Of a stretch of 64,000 bases of DNA, positions 1 through 10,891 are shown in pieces. The stretch is from Paraphysoderma sedebokerense. Taxonomy: Eukaryota; Blastocladiomycota; Physodermatomycetes; Physodermatales; Physodermataceae. Made by a program: the position numbers and the translations under genes. The stretch spans positions 1 through 64,000 of the forward strand of contig JAHLJZ010000016.1 of the NCBI GenBank assembly GCA_025602915.1, in the 5' to 3' direction. Within the stretch, counting starts at the first letter, position 1. Every line of letters begins with the position of its first letter. The notes beneath the pieces were generated by a model. The model was not told where the DNA came from. It was given only the letters and a program-made list of their open reading frames with translations, and did not search any database.

Positions 1-36
1 TACCTTTTTCAAGGACAATAAAATTGGTTTAATTCC

Positions 37-52
37 CCTAACCTAACCTAAC
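37..52. repeat. Telomere-like CCTAA units
   Basis: Three consecutive CCTAA units (TTAGG on the other strand) sit directly next to a 24-bp tandem repeat that itself contains TTAGGTCA. The tract is too short to be a working telomere. It may be an interstitial or subtelomeric remnant. Confidence 0.45.
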
Positions 53-53
53 G

Positions 54-181
54 ACTTCAGAGCAAACTTAGGTCACAACTTCAGAGCAAACTTAGGTCAC
101 AACTTCAGAGCAAACTTAGGTCACAACTTCAGAGCAAACTTAGGTCACAACTTCAGAGCAAACTTAGGTCACAACTTCAGA
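54..181. repeat. 24-bp tandem repeat, about 5.3 copies
   Basis: The unit acttcagagcaaacttaggt plus caca repeats from base 54 at a strict 24-bp period, apparently without a mismatch, for five full copies and then a partial one. Such uniformity suggests recent expansion or homogenisation. The unit carries a TTAGG-like core. Confidence 0.9.
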
Positions 182-585
182 TGAAATAAGAATGTAACGA
201 AAATAAACAAAGAAACCAAGAACTTTTGCAGTAAGAAAGTAACGATAATGAATGATCAAATAAATTATATTGGAAATAAGAAAATAGCGGTAATAAATAA
301 TTAAACCAATAATTTTTGCAGTAAAAAAGTAACGATAAAGAATGATCAAACAAATTATATTGGAAATAAGAAAATAGCGGTAATAAATAATTAAACCAAT
401 AATATTTGGAATAAAAAAGTAGCGATAACGAATACTCCAATAAATGATATTTGAAATAAGAAGATAACGGTAATAAAAAATCAATAGTTGAATACAGAAG
501 CAACAATAAACAAACGACCCTAATTGAAAAAGAAAGTAACGATAATAAAAAAATAATATTTGAAACTAAGTTCATCGATTACAAC
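182..585. repeat. AT-rich minisatellite with about 90-bp period
   Basis: The string ggaaataagaaaatagcggt recurs at 272 and 362, giving a period near 90 bp. Weaker subunits of about 45 bp carry gtaacgataa or tagcggtaat cores. Long open frames on the minus strand here are low-complexity products of the repeat and not genes. Confidence 0.75.
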
Positions 586-680
586 GGTTAGTAAGGGATG
601 TTTTACACTGAATTTTGCTGATGGAATGTACGTTCTACAAGTATTTCAGCGAACAAAAAACAACGAACGTGATGAATTGT

Positions 681-798
681 AACATCTTGGGAGGCGAGGC
701 TACCGGAATTGGAAACACGCAACATCTTGTGAGGCCAGGCTACCAGAATTGGAAACATGCAACATCTTGAGGCGAGGCTACCAGAATTGGAAACACGC
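681..798. repeat. Three copies of a 38-40-bp repeat
   Basis: Units at 681-720, 721-760 and 761-798 each begin aacatcttg and end ggaaaca(c/t)gc, with a shared gaggc(g/c)aggctacc(g/a)gaatt middle. The third is 2 bp shorter. An open frame across them only reflects the repeat. Confidence 0.85.
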
Positions 799-2208
799 AA
801 CGTTTAGAATTTCTTTTGTCGCGACGGAAATACCGAAAATATATCACGAAAAAAAACGAAAATGCTGAACAAACCAAAATTTTGTAAAGAAATATATATT
901 ATATCAGGACATAATTGAAAAAACGGAAGGCGACGGAAAGTAGGATTGAAAGAATGGCGTTTAGCTCGAATACTACTACTTACACGGTCTGGTACTGCTG
1001 CAATTTATTGAATTCTTCTTTCTGGTGCATACAAATTACATACATTAGGTTGTTTTTCTGCAACATTTAATTTTTGCAAAATGTTTTGCAATTAGCTACC
1101 CAACCACCATTATCGATATCCTTGATCCTGGACGTAGTCGCGTTTAAGTTTCACTCTCTCTTAATTCAATTTTCTCCAAAAATTCTTCCGCGAATGCTTT
1201 GAATAATAGGATTCCGAAAAAATGTCATATATGAATCAATAAAAACCGTCAATTTCCGGGAGTTTTGAATTTATAATTGCAAGTGATTCATGGGTATGCA
1301 TTCAGCATCCATAATCCATAATCCCATGTCACGCCACCGCCCACCAGTATACAGGTGAAAATCCAATGAAATCTTCCCCCTAGGTAAAGACGGTAGTATT
1401 GCGGGTAAAAAAAGTGACGAGAGTCTGCATCAATAAGTCATATGTGTGGCTCCTTAGTAGCATCAGGTGGAAAATTGTCCAAAGAAGTTACACTTCATGA
1501 CTTGGGACTTATCATATTGGGTCATGTAGAATCTAGAATGCATTCAGCTAGAGCAACGAAGACTGTGTATTATTTTTGGTTTATTTCAATTTCAGCGAAA
1601 CATCATTCAAACATCTTCGTTTTCTGTATATTAAGATTTGAAAGAAATGTGGGGATATTTGGTTATTGAGAATTGTGAATCTGTAAGGCTCTATGGAGTT
1701 CCACTTAATGTCTTTATGCGTAAGTATACTAAGTATGTTCCAAAAGAAATGATCGACATGATATTTGCTGCAAGTATAAAGGATTCGTATCTAAAGGAAA
1801 GTTACTGTAAGTGACAAAGTGTATCACTTGGGATAATAACCAACTGCTAAAAACGAATTACTTTTGTGGATCTAATTCGACTACATTCTTTGAACAAAAT
1901 ATGTGATCGCTTTGCTTTCTTAATTTATTGCCTATAATGTGATGACTTAAACGGAAGAAATGCAAGGATGATTTATATTATCCAAAGATTAAGCTATGTT
2001 ACAAGTTAGGACTCACACAATTCCAATGTGATATACGGTTCTAAATTTCTATTAATATTACGAATTTACGATTGTAACTTACGGACAATATAACGACATA
2101 TTATTAACGACTAGGTTAGGTATTTCGGAACTATAACTAAAATGATATAAAAAAAGAGGTTGGAAGGGAAGCCCTTGTCGGTCAAACTAGAATTACAATG
2201 AATTATGA
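799..2208. other. Intergenic, no supported gene
   Basis: Mostly AT-rich with no recognisable family. Two short plus-strand open frames lie close together: 1442-1669 (75 codons) and 1647-1814, encoding 55 residues from MWGYLVIENC to KESYCK. They may be exons of one unrecognised gene, but no convincing splice pair or motif supports this. Confidence 0.3.
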
Positions 2209-3218
2209 TTAAACCTCGACAGTGACTTTTGCATTTGACGAATGGTCAAGGACGTTCGCACTAGTACTCTTGCCAGCAGTATGGTTACTGCTTCCGGCCC
2301 ATCCAGTAGAGGCATTTTTCTCGACAAAAGCTTGGGTGATACTTTGTGCCAAGAAAGAGTCACTTAAACTGACAGAAACATTGATCAAACCGAACCAGGT
2401 CATTAATCTTTCTGCCTGGAATCCTGTCGAAACGAAGATGCTAATGGTTGTGGATAGTACTAACGAGAATAGACATATTGCGACAGTTTTTTGAAGGAAA
2501 CGAGTGCTAGCTGCTGTCGCGTTTTTCAAGGTTCTCAAGTGACGGTATACGAGGTAAATGAGGAAACAGCATTCGAGGAAGTAAGTGACGGTTTTCACGA
2601 TATTTTGTCTTCCGGTTGATTCTGGAGTCCATCCGAGGTTGCAGTAGGTCGGGGAGACGGCAAAAGGACGGGCAGTGATGGTGACTTCCAAGTTAGTGGC
2701 GGCACGGGCAATCAGTAACGGGATAAACACAATCATTGATTTTTTAAACAATTGTTGGTCGAATATGCGAATACGTGTGAGCATGATAAAATCTTGTAAC
2801 CAGGTCGTAGTGGCGTAGATGACTTCCATAGAGTACGCGAGGAACGGACAGTCGGAAGTTTCGGCTCCAACCATCATATGAATAAACACCCACATTTGTA
2901 CAACTGTTAAAGCTAATTGCAACAAATTGGCGTGTTGGTAGATATTTTTGGTTTTAAGTGCTGTTGGTGCGACATTGAAGAATTCGCGGGTTTGAAGTCA
3001 AAGCATCGCAATAAGACAAATCAAGTCAAAGTTCATCATCTTGGATAAAAGAGTCGATGAAAAGTAGGTAACAATTTCGATTAAAGTGCGTCGAAGAAGT
3101 GTCAATTCAAAGTTCGGTGGTAGGTGGGTCACCTTGGCCGGTACCATGAAAGGATTAAATAGTTTCCATTTGCGGCGGTCAACTACCATGACAACATTCA
3201 TGGAATTTCTCGGCCCAT
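2209..3218 (-). CDS. Multi-pass integral membrane protein, family unknown
   Basis: The frame encodes at least five hydrophobic helices, including stretches around VVQMWVFIHMMV, MIVFIPLLIA, YFLECCFLIYLVY, TVAICLFSLVLST and MTWFGLINVSVSL, followed by a polar Ser/Thr/Asn-rich tail ending KVTVEV. The open block continues upstream of 2925 to an in-frame TGA at 2998-3000. The same frame then runs back to an ATG at 3218 through a further hydrophobic segment (FDLICLIAML). A 57-nt GT-AG intron ending in ccaacag would remove the TGA and keep frame, but its donor is weak. The architecture resembles a seven-helix receptor-like or transporter-like protein. I do not recognise the family, and the 5' end is uncertain. 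Confidence 0.55.
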
Positions 3219-4251
3219 CCAGGTCTCGCCTGGAACCATTTTAAGTAACCCCCTTAGTACAACATTAGTATACAAGTCTCTTCTCTCACCGAGTCAGAGC
3301 GTCACAACGAGGAACAGGGGCTCACAGTGGACCCATGATATTGTAGTACTATTGTAGTATTAAAAATTCACAAATATAGTATTATTCTATTGACTATCAT
3401 TCGCGTTACCAAATTTATTCCCAGCCGTTCCAGAACAATTTGAATAGTTGTAACCATGTTATATACCTCAGTTGTGGCGTTCGAAAGGAGTTACAGCCAC
3501 AGGTGTTATGAATATCCATGAGATTGTCGTGCCACCAGTGAATACTTCGAGTTCTGGAGCTAAATGGACTGTTACCTGGTGAACTTGTCAGGGCCAGTCT
3601 ATTTTATTCGTTACCTTCAACTTTCGGTCCAAAGTCTGGGGCCGGATTTGTCTCGTCATTTCATCACGACAAATATTTCCTGAACGAAAAATCTCCGACA
3701 TGAAGGGCTTCAGTCACTGCGTTACCCCTATGTTAATGCGAGTATGTGCCATGGCCCAGAGATACCGTCCAACGGGTCTTTTCGGCAAAAAAAATTATCC
3801 AGAATGCTGAAGTTTTACCACATCATCTGTTTCTCTCCCATGTTTCTGCCCCCTCTTTTCATATCCGTTACAATGTTTCTAATGTTCTAACCGTTTTACC
3901 AGAGGCCGCTCAACTTTGTGCGTTAGAACAGTTTCAAAATTGAGAGAGTTGCACTATTGATTGTTATGGATCAAACTAGACTACAGACAACAGAAATTTT
4001 ATTAGAAATGCGACTTTTTCAATATTCTAATTCGATCAGCACATAAAAATGATACAATTGATACAACCACATCTGACAACATACAATTAAGTAAAACTTT
4101 TTTCAATTCGCATTATTTTTCAGTTTTGTTTCTAGTCCTGACTCTGTGTCCCTCAAGACTCAAGATGAATGAAAAAGTTGCCGCGAGTAGCCGACACAGT
4201 ACATTCACGTATGATGACATAAAATATGTCAAAAGAAATATCTGAACAATA
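3219..4251. other. Intergenic, nothing recognised
   Basis: About 1 kb separates the membrane protein start from the hydrolase 3' end. A 65-codon plus-strand frame at 3746-3943 has no recognisable motif. I see no RNA gene or repeat. Confidence 0.4.
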
Positions 4252-6160
4252 TTACTGTTGACAAAATTGTACAATGACTTCGGCTAGCCCCTTTGGATTA
4301 TCTTCTTGCGGGTAATGTCCTGAAATGGAGTTTCTGAGTTAGCTTTCGTGCTCATGCTACACAGGAAGAATACATTATGCCAAAGGAGAAAAATAAGAGC
4401 CAAAAGCCGCCTACATACCGCAGCCGGTCATGACAACTAAATCGGCTTCGCACAAATCCGCCCAAAATTCGGCATACTCGATATTGAACAAATCATCTTG
4501 ATCTCCCCAGACTATTGAGACTTTTTTATTTCTAAACTCCCACTTTTCTTCTGCTTTAGTTTTGTCCTTGGTATTTTTAGTATCGATCCCCTGCCTGCCA
4601 ATTCGAGTTGGATTCATCCCTTCCAGTGACGTCGTGTGGACTCTAGCAGGCGATTTCGATCGGACATAACTTTTCATCCACAGGCCGTCTGAGGCGACAG
4701 ACGTCGGAGAATGAGGGGGAGGAGAAAGCGGGGGTGGAATGGACGCGATGTCGGACAAAGATAATATTGAATTCGGCTGTAAAGGATCTGATAGAGGTTC
4801 GTGTTCGTACAGATATGTTAGCCCTCTTGAGCTCCATTCTCTCATCCAAACCTTGGCTGCGCGCAACTCCCTTTCCAGGGCTATGTCGTTGTCTGAAGGA
4901 ACGACACTAGATATGATTGGGATAGATCGAAGAGCAGGGATCAACTGAACGAGTCGCTTGACCAGTGGATCGGTAAAGATGGGCAGAGGGTAGAGAAATG
5001 GTAGAGTGGTCAGGGTGGTTTGGTATTGCCTCGAAGGGTAGGGGCTGTCGTAAGGTTTAAATTCGGTGGGTGGAGATTGCTTTTGTGTTTTCGGCGTAAC
5101 GCAATATTGGACGAGTTTTGAGAATGGCAGACGCTGTTTGCGCGATTGCCCAAAGTTTTTCAGGATATGGAGGGATAAAAGGGCAATGAACCATTTCTGG
5201 ATATCGTGGAGTGTCATTTCATCGTGAGAGGGAGGGAAATAACCGTTTAGAATGACGACTTTTTGTATAATGTCGTGCAACATGGGGCAATCCCGAAGAG
5301 TCAGAAAGGTGACGAGGGTAGAGAAGCCGTGGGCCACGACGGTCAATTGGGAAGACCGTGATGTTTTGATGACTTCGGTGAGGAAGGTGGAAAGGGTTTG
5401 GGTAAATAGGCCGAGGGTGATTTCATTGGTGGTGATTTTATCAGAGCGGCCGAATCCAGGAAAATCCAGGCAAATCACTCGGTAGCCTTGACTCAGTAGC
5501 TCTGTGATAACATGTCGATAGGTATAACTCCATGTTGTACTTCCGTGCAATAACAAGACTGCATTTGCTTTTCGTTTATCCGTATCCTTTGATTCGTAAA
5601 CATCAATGTAGTGGACTTTATTGAATCATGTCAGTTTAGAAGAGTTTACTATTTTAAACAACGAAAAAAAACGACATACCGCGTATTCCATTTGGTAGAT
5701 TAAAGTAACGCGGAGGATGGTTAAAGTTTTTAATATGTTGGAAATGTGAGCTCTTTGTTCGAAGGATGGTGAATGGTGAGATATCTGGGAGGGTTGAGAG
5801 GATGGAGGTGGAAGTTGAAAAGTAGGAGGACAGAGAGCCGCTCGAGAAGTTTGGGTTGGAGAGGTAGGAGGAGGAAGAAGGGGCGCCGGATGTGGAGGCG
5901 GCAGCGGCGTATTTCTTGTACTTTGCAGCTTTTCCAGCGGCAAGATGGTGTTCTGAGGAGGAGATGGAGGAGGCGGTCGTTTCAGAAGGGATGGCGGAGC
6001 GGGAAGTGTTTGAAGAGGAGTGCGAGGTAGCGGAGGCGAAGAGGGAGGAGAGGAGGGCGATGGGGACGAGAGAGAGGAGGATGATTGCGGCAGGGAGAGA
6101 GTGAGCGAGGGCGGATCTGAGGAGCGAGGAGAGGATTTGGGCGAGGATTGAGGTGAACAT
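4252..6160 (-). CDS. Membrane-anchored haloalkane-dehalogenase-like alpha/beta hydrolase
   Basis: Three exons (5680-6160, 4419-5615, 4252-4319) join in frame to give about 581 residues. I chose the ATG at 6160 because it gives a hydrophobic segment at residues ~8-45, probably a signal anchor, then a Ser-rich linker. The catalytic domain starts near residue 155 (RYFNLPNGIR, VHYIDV). It has the oxyanion and halide-side motif LHGSTTWSYTYR (H184) and DFPGFGRSDK, both typical of the haloalkane dehalogenase branch. The acid region VSIVWGDQDDLF and the final CGHYPQEDNP supply the expected Asp and His. The nucleophile elbow reads VVAHGFSTL around 253-261, with no Asp or Ser at the usual place, so activity is doubtful. 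A long Ser/Pro-rich insert separates the core halves. The gene is divergent from the aminopeptidase. Confidence 0.85.
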
Positions 6161-6669
6161 GGTGATGGAGTGGTCGTAGTTAGTAGAGGGTGGTTGGTGG
6201 GTGGAGTGGAGTCGGATGTGGAGTAAAGCGAGGGGGCGTGTCCTGTCTGCCGTCCAACAGTGTGTGTATAGCCACCAACAAGAGAGAGTGCGCAAGTGAG
6301 TGCAAGCGAGAGAGAGTGGGCGAGAGTGAGTGGGGAATCGGAATTGCACCAAGCACCAGAAACGACCTGCTGTGGTTGAGTTATTCCAATTCTGTGTGCA
6401 GTGAGTGTTTGCTGTCGAATCACCCAAGCAAGCAGGCAAGCCTCTGCCCTGCACTGGGGCTGCACCGGATTGCACAGTGCACTGCAAATGGGTTCCCTCC
6501 TGGTTCCCTCCTGGTTCCCTGCTGGTTCCCTGCTGGTTCCCTAATGGTTCCCTGCTGGTTCCCTGCTGGTTCCCTCGTCCCTGCGAACACTCAGCGAACG
6601 CGGCGACATCCACACTGCCTTGCATCCACCCACTAGATCCACCCAAAATAAATAAAGACGCTCCCTCCC
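6161..6669. promoter_or_regulatory. Divergent intergenic region of hydrolase and aminopeptidase
   Basis: A 509-bp gap between two divergent start codons must carry both promoters. It contains GAGAGAGTG-rich purine tracts near 6290-6340 and an 11-bp minisatellite. Overlapping open frames on both strands here are compositional and unsupported. Confidence 0.55.
6489..6577. repeat. 11-bp TGGTTCCCTGC minisatellite, about 8 copies
   Basis: TGGTTCCCT followed by CC, GC or AA recurs about eight times at an 11-bp step, roughly 100-180 bp upstream of the aminopeptidase ATG. Confidence 0.85.
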
Positions 6670-9600
6670 ATGTCCCGTCCCCTCACTACACTCCCACTCC
6701 TCTCGCTCATCGTCCTCCTCCTCGCCTACCTCCTCAACCACCTCCTCCTACCCAACAACTCCTCTAAGATGGCTGACCTCAAGAGAGAAGTCCTGCCAAA
6801 ACTCGTCCTCCCCTCCCACTACCTAGTCAACCTCACCCCAAACTTTGACGACTTTTCTTTCGCCGGCTCAGTCGACATTACCGTCAAATTCAATGGCCCC
6901 ACAAACACCATCGCTGTCAACACCAACGAACTCAAAATTCACTCCGCCGCCCTCAAAAATGTCACAATGAAGACACAGCAAGTCTTTAACGCTACCGACA
7001 TCGCCTTCAACCAACCCCTCGAACAAACTACTTTTACTTTTCCCTCAGAATTCCCCGCAGGAACGGAGGCCGTCCTCTCCATTCAATTCCAGGGCACCAT
7101 GAACGATCGTATGGTCGGCTTCTACAGATCCTCCTACACCGACAAGGACGGGAAAAAGAAACACATGGGCGTCACTCAATTCGAAGCGACCGACGCCAGA
7201 CGTGCCTTCCCTTGTTGGGACGAGGTGCTTAATTTTTCTGCCATATTTGTTTAAATTTACCTTTCATTACTTTTTATCATTGCGGCTTCAATTATCTTCA
7301 GTGCAAATAGATGACTGATCTTCAAAATGATTTTTCTTATTTCCATTGTTCAATCCCTCTTAGCCCGCGGTCAAGGCCACCTTCGACATTGTTTTGAATG
7401 TCCAATCCAACCATACCGCCCTTTCCAATATGAATGTCATTAGCGAGAAACCACACCCGTCAAAAGAAGGTTTCAAAGAAGTCAAGTTCGCTACTTCCCC
7501 AGTCATGTCCACCTACCTCGTCGCTTGGGCCGTCGGTGACTTTGAATACATTGAAACAACTACCTCGCCCTCTTGCAAATACCTGCCGACCCCCGTTCAG
7601 GTGCGTGTCTACACCTTGAAAGGAAGCGTCGAACAGGGCAAATTTGCTCTCGGGGTGGCGGCCAAAGTTTTGGAATACTTTTCCGAAATCTTCCGTATGT
7701 TATCGGCAATCATTCTCATTTCTCTACCATTCTTTACCATTTCTACTACATTTCAATCAGCGATTCTGACAAACCTTGATTCCCCGTTTAGAAATCCCGT
7801 ATCCATTGCCGAAACTCGATATGATTGCGGTTCCTGATTTCAGTGCCGGAGGTACGTTAGACTGCGCCATATTGTATACAGCCAACGACACTCAACAATA
7901 TCTCTCTTCATCTTGTAATAGCTATGGAAAACTGGGGTTTGGTAACCTATCGTACCGTTTACATGTTGTACGATGAAAAGACCTCGTCCGCTCGCAGCAA
8001 GCAAAATATCGGTGAGCAGTCGTTATTCCCTTTTTCACTAATGCCTCTATTCTAACCCCAGCCTCCTTCAACAGCTTATGTCGTTTCCCACGAACTTGCC
8101 CAGTAAGTGCCTTAGTCAGATTGATTTAACGATGACTTCGTCGAATTGTTTGCAACTCACATTGACATTCTTTTTCCCTTTGTTCCCTCACACAGTCAAT
8201 GGTTCGGTAATCTCGTCACAATGGATTGGTGGACAGACTTATGGCTGTAAGCTATTTCTGTTGTTTCTTATTTACCCACCAAATAACAACAAAATTAAAT
8301 GCTTCATCCTGAATTCCTAGCAACGAAGGCTTCGCCACCTATGTCGGTTGGTTGGCCGTCGACCATTTGTTCCCCGAATGGGACGTTTGGACCCAATTTG
8401 TGATGGATGAAATGCAGCGCGCTCTATCTCTGGATGGACTGAAATCTGTATGTCGGATCATCTTAATTGAATTGACAAAACCTCCATTCTTATTGGCTTC
8501 TCTTTTATAGTCTCACCCTATCGAAGTTGAAGTCAAGTCTCCCTCCGAAATCGGCCAAATTTTCGATGCTATTTCTTATTCTAAAGGTGCTTCCGTCATT
8601 AGAATGTTGAGTAATTGGCTCGGTTTAGAAAAATTCTTGGAAGGTGTCAGAGCGTATTTGAAGAAATACGAGTACAAAAATGCAGTGACCGCTGATTTAT
8701 GGTAAAGTTTTAGCCCCTTGCAACATCAATGACAAAAACTTGACGTCACATTACTTTAGGAATTCTTTGAGTGCCGTTTCCGGTGTCAACGTTGCTGAAT
8801 TCATGCATTTGTGGACTAAGCAAACTGGAGTAAGTCTGAGAATCCACTCCTACCATTTTCTATCTTTGTTTTCGTTGCTCACATTTTCTTTTGCAGTACC
8901 CGGTTGTCACCATCAAAGAAGAAGCCAACCGTCAACTCAAACTCACCCAATCTCGTTTCCTTTCCTCCGGTAAAGTCACTCCAGAAGATGACCAAGCCAT
9001 TTGGTGGTGTCCTCTATCCATTTTCACCTCCTCGGCGTCCGCCAATTCCCCCGACACCAAGCAAATTTTGAAGACTAGATCCGATACTTTCAGTTTACCA
9101 GCCAAAGGCGACTCTTCCGGGATCGACTTTTACAAGCTTAATCTTCGACAAACTAATTTCTACAGAGTCAATTACCCATCGCACAACCTCGAGAATTTGG
9201 GTAAAGCCATCGTAAAAGGAAATATCTTGAGTGTGAGTGATAGAGTGGGCGTGGTCACCGACGTTTTCGCTTTGGCCGGTGCCGGAGTATCAAGTACCGT
9301 TGACTGCCTACGATTATTGAAATACTTTGAATCCGAAACAGAATACATGTACGTATTTCCCACGTTCTTTGTTTATCTCGTACATTTTTGAACTAACAAA
9401 ATCAATGACCGCAGTGCCTTGAATGAAGTCGCTACCCGTCTCTCGACACTTAAAACCATTTGGGCTTTTGAACCCGAAGAAGTGTCTGATCGTTTGAAGG
9501 CTTTTACTCGAAACATCTTTTCAAAGCAAGCCAAAACCGTCGGATGGGAGTATAAAGATGACGAAGGTCATTTGAAGAGTATGCTTCGCACTTTGGTCAT

Positions 9601-10424
9601 TGGTGCTGCTGGTATCAATGGAGACAAGGAGTAAGTTTTTTATTTATCGAATATTCCATGTCGATATTTTGGAACTACTCACAAACTCAATCGATGCTTT
9701 TTTCCTATGATAGAGTGATTGAACAAGCAAAGACCCGTTTCAATGCATTCATTTCCGGAGATGAACAGAAACTTCACCCCAACATCCGGGGCACAGTCTA
9801 CGCCATTGTCCTCAAGAACTCTAGCAATCCTAAAGAAGATTTCGACAAAATCGTCAAAATCTACGAAACCACGACCAACGTTGATCAGAAACTTGCGGCT
9901 TTATCTGCTCTCGGCCGAGTGGAAGATCCAGAATTACTCAAACACGTTTTGAAATACGCCATGGACGAAGATAACGTTCGACCTCAAGATTTCATTTACC
10001 CGTTGGGCAGTGTGGCTAGTAACCCCAAGGGAAGAAAACTGGCTTGGGAGTTCGTCAAAACCAATTGGGAAAAATTAGAAGAACGATTCGTCAGTACCTT
10101 GAGTTTATTGGGTCGATGTGTTACATCCACCACCCAAGACTACGCAACCGAAGAATTCGCCAAAGAAGTAGAATCATTCTTTAAAGGTTTGTGTTTTTTG
10201 TTTAATGTTTCATCGCTGGAGTATTCTGTGAGACATGAAAAGTTGAACTGATTTCTGACAAATGTAAACTGTGTTGTTGTTTTTCATCCCATGCAGACAA
10301 AAACACCAAGCCCATTGACCGTCCGTTAGAACAATCCCTCGAAAAGATCCGAAGTCAAGCAGCATGGTTGAATAGAGATCGCGACGCGGTTGCCAAATGG
10401 TTGAAAGAAAATGTCTCGTTGTGA
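6670..10424 (+). CDS. M1 family zinc aminopeptidase (Ape2/Aap1/puromycin-sensitive type)
   Basis: Thirteen exons (6670-7224, 7364-7694, 7792-7851, 7922-8011, 8075-8102, 8196-8246, 8321-8447, 8511-8701, 8760-8829, 8897-9348, 9415-9630, 9714-10186, 10297-10424) join in frame to 923 residues, normal for the family plus a leader. It removes N-terminal residues from peptides. Visible motifs are the exopeptidase signature GAMEN at 315-319 and the zinc site HELAH at 351-355 with the third ligand E374 in LNEGF. The C-terminal half is the helical ERAP1-like domain. Residues 1-33 are strongly hydrophobic (SLIVLLLAYLLNHLLL) and precede a second Met at 34. Initiation at the first ATG would give a membrane-anchored or secretory form, at the second a cytosolic form. 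Catalytic residues look intact. Confidence 0.96.
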
Positions 10425-10891
10425 ATCGTTATGCGTGACTGTAAACTGTAAACCGCTTTTAAATGCTTTGTTTTCGTTTGTTTTGCAAATTTTGTCATGT
10501 CGTGTAGTGTAAAACATGTGTAAACTTTTTTTTGAACCGAAAAATATAACCCGAACGATACCTGTTATGGTGACTTACTATAAAAAATTATGCATACAAA
10601 CCTAATAGATTTTTCAAAATGTTTGGTTAAGCCCTGCTAGAATCGCAATTTAAATTTTTGTCCAATCACGTTCGCGCCAACCAGGTATTCAACCAAACGA
10701 CCTTGAGTTCGTCGTCAAATCCGTTTAGGATACTTTTCTCTTTTGATTACTATTTCGGAGTTTATTTATTTCACAAATACTTGATATAGATCATTCGCAC
10801 TATCTTATCAGACTGCAAAAAAGAAAGAACAATCAACAACCGAAAAAGTCGACAAACGCAACACCCACCGTTTACACAAAGAAAAAAACAA
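10425..10891. other. Intergenic, promoter of the acetyl-CoA transporter
   Basis: 467 bp, AT-rich in its first half. No gene or repeat seen. Confidence 0.4.

Noticed and set aside
164-575. Two minus-strand open frames rich in Tyr/Phe/Ile
   Set aside because: They are translations of the AT-rich minisatellite in two frames, with near-identical repeated peptides; no start context or family.
603-800. 65-codon minus-strand frame with VSNSGSLAS repeats
   Set aside because: Direct product of the 40-bp tandem repeat.
5626-6646. Overlapping long frames on both strands upstream of the hydrolase
   Set aside because: One is the first hydrolase exon; the others are GC-rich shadows. Residues upstream of ATG 6160 have no signal or homology and cross the minisatellite.
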